Shown here: one piece after another, positions 16,290-24,065 of the stretch
Position numbering within the stretch: the stretch's first letter is position 1
How the letters are laid out: the number at the start of each line of letters is the position of its first letter
NCBI GenBank assembly: GCA_944362695.1
Contig: CALVTQ010000150.1
Coordinates: forward strand, 1-42,813
Source of the DNA: an uncultured Clostridia bacterium
GTDB lineage: Bacteria > Bacillota > Clostridia > Christensenellales > Aristaeellaceae
Direction of reading: 5' to 3'
DNA: 42,813 nt
Translations under genes and position numbers: made by a program
Notes under the pieces: model-generated
Told to the model about the DNA's origin: nothing
Databases searched by the model: none
Seen by the model: the letters and a program-made list of their open reading frames with translations, nothing else

Positions 16290-16318
16290 AGTTTAGCACA
16301 ATAAAGAACCAGACGCAA
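16290..16318 (-). promoter_or_regulatory. Weak putative promoter of the proline symporter gene
   Basis: On the minus strand TTGCGT (16318-16313) and TAAACT (16295-16290) are 17 bases apart, 35 bases before the start codon. The rest of the AT-rich gap to 16500 contains a direct repeat AGACTAAATTAC/AGACTAATTTCA near 16400 of unknown meaning and no gene. Confidence 0.35.
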
Positions 16319-16501
16319 TAAAGAAGTAAGTATAGACGAAATCATATACGAAATTGAGCATATACTTTCATAAAGCATTGAAAACAAAAGAAAATTTACT
16401 AGACTAAATTACAGACTAATTTCAATACCATAAATTATTGGATATTTTCGCAAGATATGCACAATCGTTTTTTAAAAGCTGCAAATTCTTCCAAATCATT
16501 C

Positions 16502-16534
16502 AAAAAACAGGCCCTCATGTGAAGCGAGAGCCTG
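16502..16534 (-). terminator. Rho-independent terminator of the TetR gene
   Basis: Read on the minus strand, CAGGCTCTC (16534-16526) pairs with GAGGGCCTG (16516-16508) with one mismatch, followed by six T residues (16507-16502). It lies 30 bases after the TetR stop codon. Confidence 0.8.
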
Positions 16535-16563
16535 CATTTTGCAAGAAATTTGATGATTTGGGC

Positions 16564-17151
16564 TTATTTCACCCGGATGAAGTCCAGCATCAACGGCAGC
16601 AGCCTGGCGGACTCTGACGCCAGAGAGTAGTCGCCGCCGCGGATGCACCACTCGTAGATCAGCGCGCGCTCGCACATGGCGTAATGGCGGCTGACCTCGG
16701 CAGCGGAGATTTCGCGGGTGATCTCTCCGCGCTCCTGACCCTGCGCGGCGATCTTGCGCAGCAGCTTATAATAGGTACGATTTCTGTCGAGCAGGTGCTT
16801 ATCGCCCTGCGTAGTGAGCTGCGTGGCGTACATGCGGGCCATGAGATCGACCGACACGGTGTTCTCAATCATCGAAAACAGCTCGCGGTTGAGGAACATG
16901 AGCTGGTCGAACGAGGACATCTCCGGCGAAAGCTGGTCCATCAGCTCCTCGTACTTGTCGTCAAAGAGCGTGGACAGCGAGGACAGCAGCGCGTCCTTGC
17001 CCGGGAAGTAGTGATAGAAGGAACCCTTCGACGTGCGGCTCGAGGCGATGATGTCGTCCACCGTCGTGGCGTCGTAGCCCAGCTCGTAAAAGAGCTTCCA
17101 AGCGGCAGAGACGATCTTGCCCTTGGTGTTCTTGGTGCTTATGCGGGGCAT
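16564..17151 (-). CDS. TetR/AcrR family transcriptional regulator
   Basis: This is a 195-residue dimeric repressor. The N-terminal helix-turn-helix spans about residues 10-56 (KIVSAAWKLFYELGYDATTV, DDIIASSRTSKGSFYHYFPGKDALL), a very typical TetR signature. The C-terminal domain is helical and variable, so the ligand cannot be guessed. ATG 17151 has AAAGGAGG 7 bases upstream. It is transcribed alone from the promoter at 17184-17213 and closed by a terminator. Possible targets are itself and the downstream proline symporter, whose promoter region is just beyond its terminator. No clear palindromic operator is visible at its own promoter. Confidence 0.9.
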   Translation of the reverse strand: MPRISTKNTKGKIVSAAWKLFYELGYDATTVDDIIASSRTSKGSFYHYFPGKDALLSSLSTLFDDKYEELMDQLSPEMSSFDQLMFLNRELFSMIENTVSVDLMARMYATQLTTQGDKHLLDRNRTYYKLLRKIAAQGQERGEITREISAAEVSRHYAMCERALIYEWCIRGGDYSLASESARLLPLMLDFIRVK

Positions 17152-17183
17152 GGGGAATCCTCCTTTCCGGGTGGGTATGGGTT

Positions 17184-17213
17184 ATTATAGCATAGTGGGG
17201 AATGGGGTGGCAA
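17184..17213 (-). promoter_or_regulatory. Sigma-A promoter of the TetR gene
   Basis: On the minus strand TTGCCA (17213-17208), 18 bases, and TATAAT (17189-17184). It lies 33 bases before the start codon. Confidence 0.65.
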
Positions 17214-17244
17214 TGGGGAGAGATTGAAGGAACGCCTATAAGGA

Positions 17245-17632
17245 TTACTGGTTTTCACTGGAATGGAGTTTTTCAATATCTTCCAGAAATTTTAACAGAT
17301 CGAAATCTTGCTGTGCTTCTTCTTCTTCTCGATGGAGTTCTTCCCACTCCTCTGCGGATAAAATCTTTAGACGATAACGAATATCGTTGGGAATATTCTG
17401 GTTAAGTAAATTCTTGTGCTCTAGCGAGTGGGCGTATAGTGCTAACTGTGACAGAACGTAGTATTCGAGATTTGTTTCCGCTTCACTGAATGAAACATAT
17501 TTTTCGAGAAATGATCGTGTATTTTCTATGTGCCAATTGTATGTATAATATGAATCGGGGGCATTGCATAGTTCATATAGCTTACCTAAGTGATAACCTA
17601 TCTGGAGATAAATTGATCACGGTTTTTCGCAT
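17245..17632 (-). pseudogene. Decayed AT-rich small hypothetical gene
   Basis: The minus strand has a protein-like frame of about 124 codons (17616 down to the TAA at 17247-17245). It reads QIGYHLGKLYELCNAPDSYY and TRSFLEKYVSFSEAETNLEY, with an acidic, charged end (SAEEWEELHREEEEAQQDFD). It has no ATG, GTG or TTG start in frame. A good ribosome binding site (AAAGGAG) and ATG at 17632-17630 lie just upstream, but that ATG reads only 16 codons (MRKTVINLSPDRLSLR) before a stop. Inserting an A early in this leader gives MRKNRDQFISR, and a second small indel would join the main frame, so two small lesions near 17600-17625 best explain it. The gene is unnamed, AT-rich and foreign in composition. 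Confidence 0.55.
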
Positions 17633-17644
17633 TGTGACACTCCT

Positions 17645-17705
17645 TTTGTTCTATAATTAGCTTTGCACGACATAATAAAATGATGCGACTTCATTATAGA
17701 ACAAA
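17645..17705. repeat. 13-bp perfect inverted repeat upstream of the decayed gene
   Basis: TTTGTTCTATAAT (17645-17657) and ATTATAGAACAAA (17693-17705) are exact inverse copies around a 35-base centre. Each arm includes TATAAT facing inward, so each could be a -10 box. It lies just upstream of the ribosome binding site of the decayed minus-strand gene. It may be a pair of regulator sites or a paired promoter; no transposase is associated. Confidence 0.6.
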
Positions 17706-17761
17706 CCATAACAAGAAGAAAGGGGAAATTTCAGTTTTTATAAAAACCAACGAAGAATCCC

Positions 17762-18613
17762 TCACCCCTCCTCCCGTTTCTCATCCCCAAGCGCCCGCAT
17801 CTTCTCCGCTCTATACTCCGAAGGGCTGACGCCCTTTTTTTGATGGAATAATTTAGAGAAGTAGAGGGGATACTGATAGCTGACCGAATGGGCGACGACC
17901 TGAATGGGCAGGTCGGTGGTGCGCAGGAGGATGCAGGCCTGGCGGATACGGCGGTCGAGCAGGTAGTCCTGAATGGAGATGCCCATCACGGCCTTGAACT
18001 TGCGGTGGAGATAGGAGCGGTTGAGGCTCAGGTGGTCGGCGATGTCCTGCACGGTGATCGGGTCGCAGTATGCGCCCTCGATGATGCTCAGGGCCTCCTC
18101 GACGTAGGTGGAGTGGGTCTGCGCCTCGGGAAGATCGGGATTGGGGAATTTGTCGGCGAGGAGGAAGAGATACTCGTAGAGGATGCTGTTCATCAGCAGG
18201 TCGCGGCTGCGGGTGTGCTGCGCGGCCTTGAACAGGCGCTCGTGGCAGGCGCGCAGGGCGGGATCGTCGCCGTACTGAAAGACCAGCTTGTCAAGCAGGC
18301 TGGTGCGCCCGAGGTAGCCGCCTACCTTGATGCCCTGCATGCCGATCCACGTGTAGCTCCACGGGTCCTCGCGGTCGGCCTCGTAGTAGATCACGTCGGA
18401 CGGGCAGATCAGGAACGCGTCGCCCGCTTGCAGGTGAAACTCCTTGCCGCGCGTGCGGTAGAGGCCCTTGCCGGAGAGGACGTAGTGGACCATGTAGCCC
18501 GTGCGAAGCAGAGGACCGTAGCTGTGGCCCGGCTCGCAGCTCTCGTAGCCGCAGGTGTAGATCATCGCGTCGATATTCTTGGAGAAGTCGTTTGAAAATA
18601 TGTAGTCTTTCAC
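17762..18613 (-). CDS. AraC family transcriptional regulator
   Basis: This is a 283-residue regulator with an N-terminal cupin sugar-sensing domain (about 25-150; GPLLRTGYMVHYVLSGKGLY, HLQAGDAFLICPSDVIYYEAD) and a C-terminal double helix-turn-helix (about 180-275; ITVQDIADHLSLNRSYLHRKFKAVMG, QVVAHSVSYQYPLYFSKLFHQKKGVSPSEYR). The start is GTG 18613, which has GGAGG 8 bases upstream; the longer frame to 18715 runs into the promoter and is rejected. It is divergent from the PTS operon and probably activates it, since the PTS promoter has a good -10 but a poor -35 box. A decayed second copy of its 3' part lies at the far end of the PTS operon (23701-23850). Confidence 0.9.
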   Translation of the reverse strand: MKDYIFSNDFSKNIDAMIYTCGYESCEPGHSYGPLLRTGYMVHYVLSGKGLYRTRGKEFHLQAGDAFLICPSDVIYYEADREDPWSYTWIGMQGIKVGGYLGRTSLLDKLVFQYGDDPALRACHERLFKAAQHTRSRDLLMNSILYEYLFLLADKFPNPDLPEAQTHSTYVEEALSIIEGAYCDPITVQDIADHLSLNRSYLHRKFKAVMGISIQDYLLDRRIRQACILLRTTDLPIQVVAHSVSYQYPLYFSKLFHQKKGVSPSEYRAEKMRALGDEKREEG

Positions 18614-18686
18614 GGTACTGGCCTCCAAACTTTTATAAGAAGTCACATAGGCAAATGGCAAAGTCACATTATTCCATACCAATTCT

Positions 18687-18715
18687 ATTATAGGATAAGT
18701 ATAATGAATGCACAA
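18687..18715 (-). promoter_or_regulatory. Promoter of the AraC gene, overlapping the PTS promoter
   Basis: On the minus strand TTGTGC (18715-18710), 17 bases, TATAAT (18692-18687). A TATAAT on the plus strand at 18700-18705, with no good -35 box, is the likely PTS-operon -10. The two promoters overlap, so the AraC protein could switch between them. Confidence 0.6.
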
Positions 18716-18763
18716 GAGAGAAACGGCCGACTTCTTTTAAAAAAACATGAAGGAGGGTTCATC

Positions 18764-20710
18764 ATGGACGCAACCAAGCGTCAGCGATACGAGAAAATCG
18801 CGGAAGAGATCACCAAACTTGCCGGCGGCAAGGACAACATTCAGGGCATTGCCCACTGCGCGACCCGACTGAGGATCGTTCTCAAGGATAACGATCTGGC
18901 AGACCTGAAGGCAATGGAAGATGTGGACCTGGCTAAAGGCGTGTTCGTCGCGGGCGATCAGGTGCAGATCATCTTCGGCGCGGGCCTCGTCAACGACGTG
19001 TACGAGGTCGTCGCGGACTACAACAACATGAAAAACATGAGCCTGAGCGACCTGAAAACCGTGGCTAACCAGAAGATGAATCCGCTGCAGAGGATCATCA
19101 AGGCGCTGTCCGACGTGTTCGTGGACATCATGCCCGGCATCCTCGCGGCGGCGCTGCTGACGGGTCTGTCCGGCGTGCTGGGCAACATCGAGTTCGTGCA
19201 GAACAATGCGACGCTCTACGGCATCACGACGCTGGTCAACATCGCCTCCGGCGCGATCTTCGGCTTCCTGCCGCTGGCCGTGGCGTACAGCGCGTGCAAA
19301 CGCTTCGGCGGACGTCCGATACTGGGCATCGTCATGGGCTGCATCATGCTCAGCGGCAGCCTCGCGGATGCGTATCAGGCGGCGCAGGGCCTCGTGGAAG
19401 TCACAACTCTGCATATCTTCGGCTTCCCGGTCGAGCTGGTCGGCTTCCAGGGCGGCATCATCGTGGCGCTGCTGATGGGCTACGTCACCGCGATGCTCGA
19501 CAAGTTCTTTGAGCGCAAGGTGCCCGAGGTCGTGCGCCTGCTCGTCTCGCCGCTGCTGACGACGCTGGTTGGCGCGCTGCTGCTGTTCACCGTGATCGGC
19601 CCTGTCGGACGCGGTCTGTCCAGCGGCCTGACCAACGTGCTCGTCTGGATGACGCAGAACCTCGGCCTGATCGGTTACGCCGTGTTCTCGGGCCTGCAGC
19701 AGCTGCTGGTCATCACGGGCCTGCACCACATCCTCGGCGCGGTCGAGGCGCAGCTTCTGGCCGACACGGGCCGCAACTTCCTCAACCCGCTGATGTCCGT
19801 GGCGATCATCGCGCAGGGCGGCGCGGTGCTTGGCTACATGCTGCGCCATCGTGACAACGTGAAGATCCGCGAGCTGTCCATCCCGAGCTTCATCTCGGTG
19901 CTGTTCGGCATCACGGAGCCGGCGCTGTTCGGCGTCAACCTGCGCTATCGCTACCCGATCATCGGCGGCTGCATCGGCGGCGCGCTGGGCGGCGTGGTCG
20001 TGTATCTGACGAACCTCGCGGCGCTGGGCTTCGGCACGACGGTTCTGCCGGGCATCGCGCTGGCCGATCCGTCCGGCAACGGCTATGTCAACTACATCAT
20101 CGCTCACGCGGTGGCCATCGCTGCGGGCTTCATCATGACGATGGTGCTCGGCGGCTTCATGGACAAGGCGCCCGAGCAGGCTGCCAGCGCTCCGGCCAAG
20201 GCGGAGGAGAAGAAGGACGACGCCCCGGCGATCGTGCCCGCCGAGACCGCGCAGCCCGAGAGCTTCTACGGCTACGCGAACGGCACCATCCTGCCGCTTG
20301 AGCAGGTGAAGGACGAGACCTTTGCCTCCGGCGTGCTGGGCGACGGCGTGGCCGTGATCCCCAGCGAGGGCAAGATTTACGCGCCGGCCGACTGCGTGGT
20401 GACCAACGTCGCCGAGACGAAGCACGCTATCGGCCTGATGACCGCGGGCGGCAACGAGATCCTGATCCACATCGGCGTGGACACGGTGAAGCTCGGCGGA
20501 AAGTTCTTCACGGCGCTGGTCAAGGACGGCGACAGCGTGCGCAAGGGTCAGCCGCTCATCGCCTTCGATCTGGAGCAGATCAAGAAGGCGGGCTATGAGA
20601 CGGCGATCCCGATGCTCTTCACCGACGCGCCGGACGACATGACCCTCAGCAAGGAAACCGCCGGTGCGATGAGCACGCAGACCAAGGTTGCAGAAATGAA
20701 GAAAGCGTGA
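18764..20710 (+). CDS. PTS glucose/sucrose-superfamily EIIBCA permease
   Basis: This is a 648-residue membrane protein that imports and phosphorylates a sugar. Domains run B-C-A. The EIIB domain (about 1-85) has phospho-site Cys32 in HCATRLRIVLKD. The EIIC membrane domain (about 100-475) has LLVITGLHHILGAVEAQL and FGITEPALFGVNLRYRYPI. A charged Ala/Glu/Lys linker precedes the EIIA domain (about 505-640) with phospho-site His569 in ILIHIGVDTVKLGG. ATG 18764 follows AGGAGGG. The EIIC sequence is closest, by eye, to the sucrose/trehalose/beta-glucoside group, but no glycosidase or phosphorylase is in the operon, so the sugar is not assigned. The HAD phosphatase, HPr and enzyme I follow on the same strand. 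Confidence 0.92.
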   Translation: MDATKRQRYEKIAEEITKLAGGKDNIQGIAHCATRLRIVLKDNDLADLKAMEDVDLAKGVFVAGDQVQIIFGAGLVNDVYEVVADYNNMKNMSLSDLKTVANQKMNPLQRIIKALSDVFVDIMPGILAAALLTGLSGVLGNIEFVQNNATLYGITTLVNIASGAIFGFLPLAVAYSACKRFGGRPILGIVMGCIMLSGSLADAYQAAQGLVEVTTLHIFGFPVELVGFQGGIIVALLMGYVTAMLDKFFERKVPEVVRLLVSPLLTTLVGALLLFTVIGPVGRGLSSGLTNVLVWMTQNLGLIGYAVFSGLQQLLVITGLHHILGAVEAQLLADTGRNFLNPLMSVAIIAQGGAVLGYMLRHRDNVKIRELSIPSFISVLFGITEPALFGVNLRYRYPIIGGCIGGALGGVVVYLTNLAALGFGTTVLPGIALADPSGNGYVNYIIAHAVAIAAGFIMTMVLGGFMDKAPEQAASAPAKAEEKKDDAPAIVPAETAQPESFYGYANGTILPLEQVKDETFASGVLGDGVAVIPSEGKIYAPADCVVTNVAETKHAIGLMTAGGNEILIHIGVDTVKLGGKFFTALVKDGDSVRKGQPLIAFDLEQIKKAGYETAIPMLFTDAPDDMTLSKETAGAMSTQTKVAEMKKA

Positions 20711-20716
20711 TCGTGT

Positions 20717-21553
20717 ATGGAAAGAAAGCTGATTTTTCTCGATGTGGACGGCACAATCGTGGCCGATCTGTCCAAGCCGACGCAGGCGGTGCGCGATGCC
20801 TTGCGGCAGGCGCGTGCGCAGGGCCATCTGGTCTTTCTGAGCACGGGCCGCAATCTGCCGATCATCGGTCGGGACATCCTGGAAATAGGCTTTGACGGCA
20901 TCATCGCCAGCGCGGGCAGCTACGTCGTGGCGGGCAAGGACGTCCTCTACGACTCGCTGCTGCCCGAGAGCCTGGTGCAGGAGTGCCTGACGGTGTTCCA
21001 CGAGCGCGGCATGTTCTGCCGGATCGAGACGCCGGAGGGCATCTACACCGACCCGCAGATGGAGAACCTGCTGATGAGCGCGTCCGCCGACCCCGCGAAC
21101 TCCGAGCTGATCCGCATGCAGAAGGAGATCGAGGCCGGGCTGGACATCCGCAAATACGCCGACTATCCGAAGAACGGCGCGTACAAGATCTGCTTTACGA
21201 GCGTGGACCTTGAAAGCGTGCGCGAGGCGGAGAAGATTCTGGGCGACAGGTTTGACTTTGTGGTGCACGCCTACGGCCACAGCGGCGGCGTTTTCAACGG
21301 CGAAATCATGCGCAAGGGCGTGGACAAGGGCAAGGGCATCGAGATGATCTGCGATTACTACAACGAGGACATCGCGGACACCATCGCCTTCGGCGACAGC
21401 ATGAACGACGCCGCCATGATCCGCACCGCCGGTCTGGGCGTGGCGATGGGCAACGCGAGCGACGAGCTCAAGGCGATTGCCGACGTGGTCTGCGAGGACG
21501 TGGCGCACGACGGCGTGGCCGTGCAGCTCCGGCGCATGGGCCTGTGCGGTTGA
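20717..21553 (+). CDS. Cof-type HAD-IIB sugar-phosphate phosphatase
   Basis: This is a 278-residue haloacid-dehalogenase superfamily hydrolase of the Cof subfamily, which removes phosphate from sugar phosphates and related compounds. Motif I is FLDVDGT with nucleophile Asp9 and Asp11, motif II is LSTGRN, the motif III Lys is in GVDKGKGIEMI, and motif IV is AFGDSMNDAAMI. The cap lies between motifs II and III. ATG 20717 is only 6 bases after the EIIBCA stop and has no clear ribosome binding site, so translation is probably coupled. The position suggests it acts on the sugar phosphate made by the PTS, either to relieve sugar-phosphate stress or as a catabolic step. Confidence 0.88.
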   Translation: MERKLIFLDVDGTIVADLSKPTQAVRDALRQARAQGHLVFLSTGRNLPIIGRDILEIGFDGIIASAGSYVVAGKDVLYDSLLPESLVQECLTVFHERGMFCRIETPEGIYTDPQMENLLMSASADPANSELIRMQKEIEAGLDIRKYADYPKNGAYKICFTSVDLESVREAEKILGDRFDFVVHAYGHSGGVFNGEIMRKGVDKGKGIEMICDYYNEDIADTIAFGDSMNDAAMIRTAGLGVAMGNASDELKAIADVVCEDVAHDGVAVQLRRMGLCG

Positions 21554-21612
21554 CGCACGAGCAATTTTCCCAACGATCCCGGCAGCTTGCCGATTTTATA
21601 CCGGGTATCGTA

Positions 21613-21647
21613 GCGGCTCCGGGTCATCCCCTTTCACCCGGAGCCGC
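21613..21647. other. Strong hairpin without a T tract, upstream of ptsH
   Basis: GCGGCTCCGGGT (21613-21624) and ACCCGGAGCCGC (21636-21647) form a perfect 12-bp stem with an 11-base loop. No T run follows on either strand, so it is not a standard terminator. It could be an RNA processing or stability element separating EIIBCA-HAD from ptsHI. Confidence 0.6.
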
Positions 21648-21680
21648 ATCCCCCAAACAACGCAGGCGCAAGGGCTGCGC

Positions 21681-21709
21681 TTGACATAGCACACACGACA
21701 ACCCACAAT
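21681..21709 (+). promoter_or_regulatory. Internal promoter for ptsH-ptsI
   Basis: TTGACA (21681-21686), 17 bases, CACAAT (21704-21709), 22 bases before the ptsH start. It would let HPr and enzyme I be made independently of the sugar-specific genes. Confidence 0.65.
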
Positions 21710-21730
21710 TTCAGAAAGGAAGGAATCATC

Positions 21731-21991
21731 ATGAAGCAGTTCACCTACACCATCACCGATCCTCTGGGCATCCACGCCCGTCCCGCCGGCCTGCTGGCCA
21801 AGGTCGCCAAGGGCTTCGGCGACACCGTCGTCACCGTGACCAAGGACGGCACGACCGTCAAGGCCAGCCAGCTGATGAAGCTGATGGGCCTGGGCGTCAA
21901 GCAGGGCAACGTCGTCACCGTGGCTGCCGAGGGTCCCGCCGAGGAGGAGGCCATCGCCGCTGTGGAGGAATTCTTCAGGACGAACCTGTAA
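21731..21991 (+). CDS. ptsH: HPr, phosphocarrier protein of the PTS
   Basis: This is an 86-residue cytoplasmic phosphocarrier that passes phosphate from enzyme I to EIIA. His15, the phosphorylation site, is in DPLGIHARPAGLLAK. Ser46, the HPr-kinase site used for carbon catabolite control in Firmicutes, is present in VKASQLMKLMGLGVKQG, though the surrounding residues differ from the usual SIMGVMSLG. The start is ATG 21731 with AAAGGAAGG upstream. ptsI follows 27 bases later with its own AGGAGG, so the two form a ptsHI pair, here linked to a single EII operon. Confidence 0.95.
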   Translation: MKQFTYTITDPLGIHARPAGLLAKVAKGFGDTVVTVTKDGTTVKASQLMKLMGLGVKQGNVVTVAAEGPAEEEAIAAVEEFFRTNL

Positions 21992-22018
21992 GACCGGGCA
22001 GTCAGGAGGAACCTCGCC

Positions 22019-23674
22019 ATGATTTTGATGCAAGGTAAAGGCGTCTCCAAGGGAGTCGCCCACGGCCCGATCTATTTCTTCCGCCGGGCGGAGGCCGTCA
22101 GCGCCAGGGCGCAAAATGCCGACCCCGAGACGGAAAAGCAGCGCATCGCCGCCGCGCAGGAGCAGGCCATCGCGCAGCTCGAGCAGCTCGCCGAGAAAGC
22201 CCGCGAGGAGGCCGGCGACGAGGCTGCCGTGCTGTTTGAGACGCACGCGATGTTCGTGGAGGACGAGGACTACGTCGATTGCATGATGACGGCGCTCGAC
22301 GAACGCCATTGCAGCGCCGAGGAAGCCGTCGAGCTGGCGGGCAAGGAGTTCGCCGCCATGCTCGCCGCGATGGACGACGCCTACATGCAGGCGCGCGCCG
22401 CGGACATTCAGGACGTGACGCGCCGCATCGTCAACAACCTGATGGGCGTCGCCGAGGGCGGCATCGAGTCCGACGTGCCGGTGATCCTCGCGGCGGACGA
22501 CCTCGCGCCGTCCGAAACGCTTCAGCTGGACAAGAGCAAGATTCTCGGCTTCATCACGCAGGGCGGCTCCGGCAACAGCCACACGGCCATCCTCGCCAGA
22601 ACGATGGGCATCCCGGCCATCTGCGGCCTCGGCGAATCGCTGAGCGCCGAGATGAACGGGCGCGACGCCTACATCGACGGCGACACCGGTCAGGTGGCCA
22701 TCGAGCCGGACGAGATCACGCTCGGCGCGTTCCAGGCGAAGTTTGAGACGCAGCGCGAGATGAAGGAACTGATGGAGGCCATGAAGGGCCAGAAGGACGT
22801 GACGCTCGACGGGCGCGATATGATGCTCTACTGCAACATCGGCTCGCCCGAGGACGTCGCCGCCGTGCAGGCCAACGACGGCCAGGGCATCGGCCTGTTC
22901 CGCTCCGAATTCCTGTACCTCGCTGCCAGCGACTACCCGAGCGAGGAGGAGCAGTTCCGCGCGTACAAGGCCGTCGCCAGCGCGATGGGCGGCAAGCGCG
23001 TCGTGATCCGCACGCTGGACATCGGCGCGGACAAGCAGGTCGATTATTTCAAGCTGCAAAAGGAGGAAAACCCGGCGCTGGGCGTGCGCGCGATCCGCAT
23101 CTGCCTCAACCGCCCGGAGGTCTTCCGCACGCAGCTGCGCGCGCTGTACAGGGCGTCCGCCTACGGCAAGGTGGCCATCATGTTCCCGATGATCACCTCC
23201 GTTTGGGAGGTCAAGGAGTGCAAGCGCGCCTGCCAGAAGGTGATGGCGGAGCTGGACAAAGAGGGCGTGCCCTACCGGCGCGACACGGAGATCGGCGTGA
23301 TGATCGAGACGCCGGCTTCGATCTTTGTCGCCGAGGAGCTGGCCCGCGAGGTCGATTTCTTCTCCGTGGGCACCAACGACCTGACGCAGTACACGCTCGC
23401 GTGTGACCGGCAGGCCAACGACCTGGGCAAGTTCTTCGATCCGCACCATCCCGCCGTGCTGCGGGCGCTGAAGATGGCCGCCGACGCCGCGCACAAGGCC
23501 GGCATCTGGATCGGCATCTGCGGCGAGCTGGGTGCGGACCTCGAGATGCTTGAGACGTTCCTGGCTATTGGCATCGACGAGCTGTCCGTCGCGCCGACGG
23601 CCGTACTGCCGCTGCGCGCGAAGATCAGGAAGTCCATCGCCAAGACCTGCACGCTCGAGAGGCTGGAGAGCTGA
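22019..23674 (+). CDS. ptsI: PTS enzyme I (phosphoenolpyruvate-protein phosphotransferase)
   Basis: This is a 551-residue cytoplasmic enzyme that takes phosphate from phosphoenolpyruvate and gives it to HPr. The N-terminal HPr-binding helical domain is followed by the swivelling domain with active His188 in QGGSGNSHTAILARTMGIPA. The C-terminal PEP-binding barrel includes GIGLFRSEFLYL, FSVGTNDLTQYTLACDR and catalytic Cys501 in IGICGELGAD. The length and the His/Cys positions match E. coli enzyme I closely (His189, Cys502). ATG 22019 has CAGGAGGAAC upstream. It ends the PTS operon; no clear terminator is visible, and the next 150 bases contain the AraC remnant. Confidence 0.95.
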   Translation: MILMQGKGVSKGVAHGPIYFFRRAEAVSARAQNADPETEKQRIAAAQEQAIAQLEQLAEKAREEAGDEAAVLFETHAMFVEDEDYVDCMMTALDERHCSAEEAVELAGKEFAAMLAAMDDAYMQARAADIQDVTRRIVNNLMGVAEGGIESDVPVILAADDLAPSETLQLDKSKILGFITQGGSGNSHTAILARTMGIPAICGLGESLSAEMNGRDAYIDGDTGQVAIEPDEITLGAFQAKFETQREMKELMEAMKGQKDVTLDGRDMMLYCNIGSPEDVAAVQANDGQGIGLFRSEFLYLAASDYPSEEEQFRAYKAVASAMGGKRVVIRTLDIGADKQVDYFKLQKEENPALGVRAIRICLNRPEVFRTQLRALYRASAYGKVAIMFPMITSVWEVKECKRACQKVMAELDKEGVPYRRDTEIGVMIETPASIFVAEELAREVDFFSVGTNDLTQYTLACDRQANDLGKFFDPHHPAVLRALKMAADAAHKAGIWIGICGELGADLEMLETFLAIGIDELSVAPTAVLPLRAKIRKSIAKTCTLERLES

Positions 23675-23700
23675 TTGAGTTGTGTATCTTGGAACGGCAA

Positions 23701-23850
23701 GCTAGAGGAGATCCTGATAGCTGACCGAATGGCTGACGACCTGCATGAGAAGTGCGGTGATATGATTGATTGCAGGCTTGGCGGATGCGCCGGTCGAGCA
23801 GGTAGTCCTGAATGGAGAAGCCCATTACGGCATTGAACTTGCAATAGAGA
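23701..23850 (-). pseudogene. Decayed fragment of an AraC-family regulator, paralogous to the gene at 17762-18613
   Basis: The DNA closely follows 17865-18010 base by base, with several substitutions and small indels. Both contain ATAGCTGACCGAATGG near one end and GGTCGAGCAGGTAGTCCTGA in the middle. On the minus strand it reads CKFNAVMGFSIQDYLLDRRI, as in the intact gene (RKFKAVMGISIQDYLLDRRI), then loses frame after RQAC. Only the helix-turn-helix part is left. Its orientation is the same as the intact copy, and the two bracket the PTS operon. Confidence 0.85.
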
Positions 23851-23997
23851 GAAAAACTTGGGGCATGGACATTCGGTGAAAGTGAATAAATACATGTGGT
23901 CAAACAGCCTAATCACATGCCGACACGAAAAGTTTCCAATTTCCCCATTTTGACGAAATATTTTTTGGAATAAAGGCTTCCATTTTTGACAAAAAGG

Positions 23998-24006
23998 TGG
24001 TAAAAT
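23998..24006 (+). promoter_or_regulatory. Possible extended -10 promoter for the dipeptidase gene
   Basis: TGG followed by TAAAAT (24001-24006) fits an extended -10 box about 60 bases before the start codon. There is no good -35 box at 17 bases. The AT-rich stretch from 23850 shows nothing else I can name. Confidence 0.3.
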
Positions 24007-24065
24007 ACCAAGGTCTTTAGTGCGGTGAAGTGATAAACGATTAAAACGAGAAAAGAGGCGGTCGC

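Noticed and set aside
14585-16321. Plus-strand frame of 578 codons opposite the proline symporter
   Set aside because: It is antisense to a complete SSS-family gene. The Asp/His/Gly/Ala-rich text lacks any motif.
17202-17405. Plus-strand 67-codon frame in the AT-rich gap
   Set aside because: It is antisense to the more protein-like decayed minus-strand frame, overlaps the TetR promoter and has no ribosome binding site.
18614-18715. Longer N-terminus for the AraC regulator
   Set aside because: It would run through its own promoter. GTG 18613 has GGAGG at the right distance and starts at the conserved part.
18737-21508. Minus-strand open frame of 923 codons across EIIBCA and the HAD gene
   Set aside because: It is antisense to genes with intact active sites, has no ribosome binding site, and has shadow composition.
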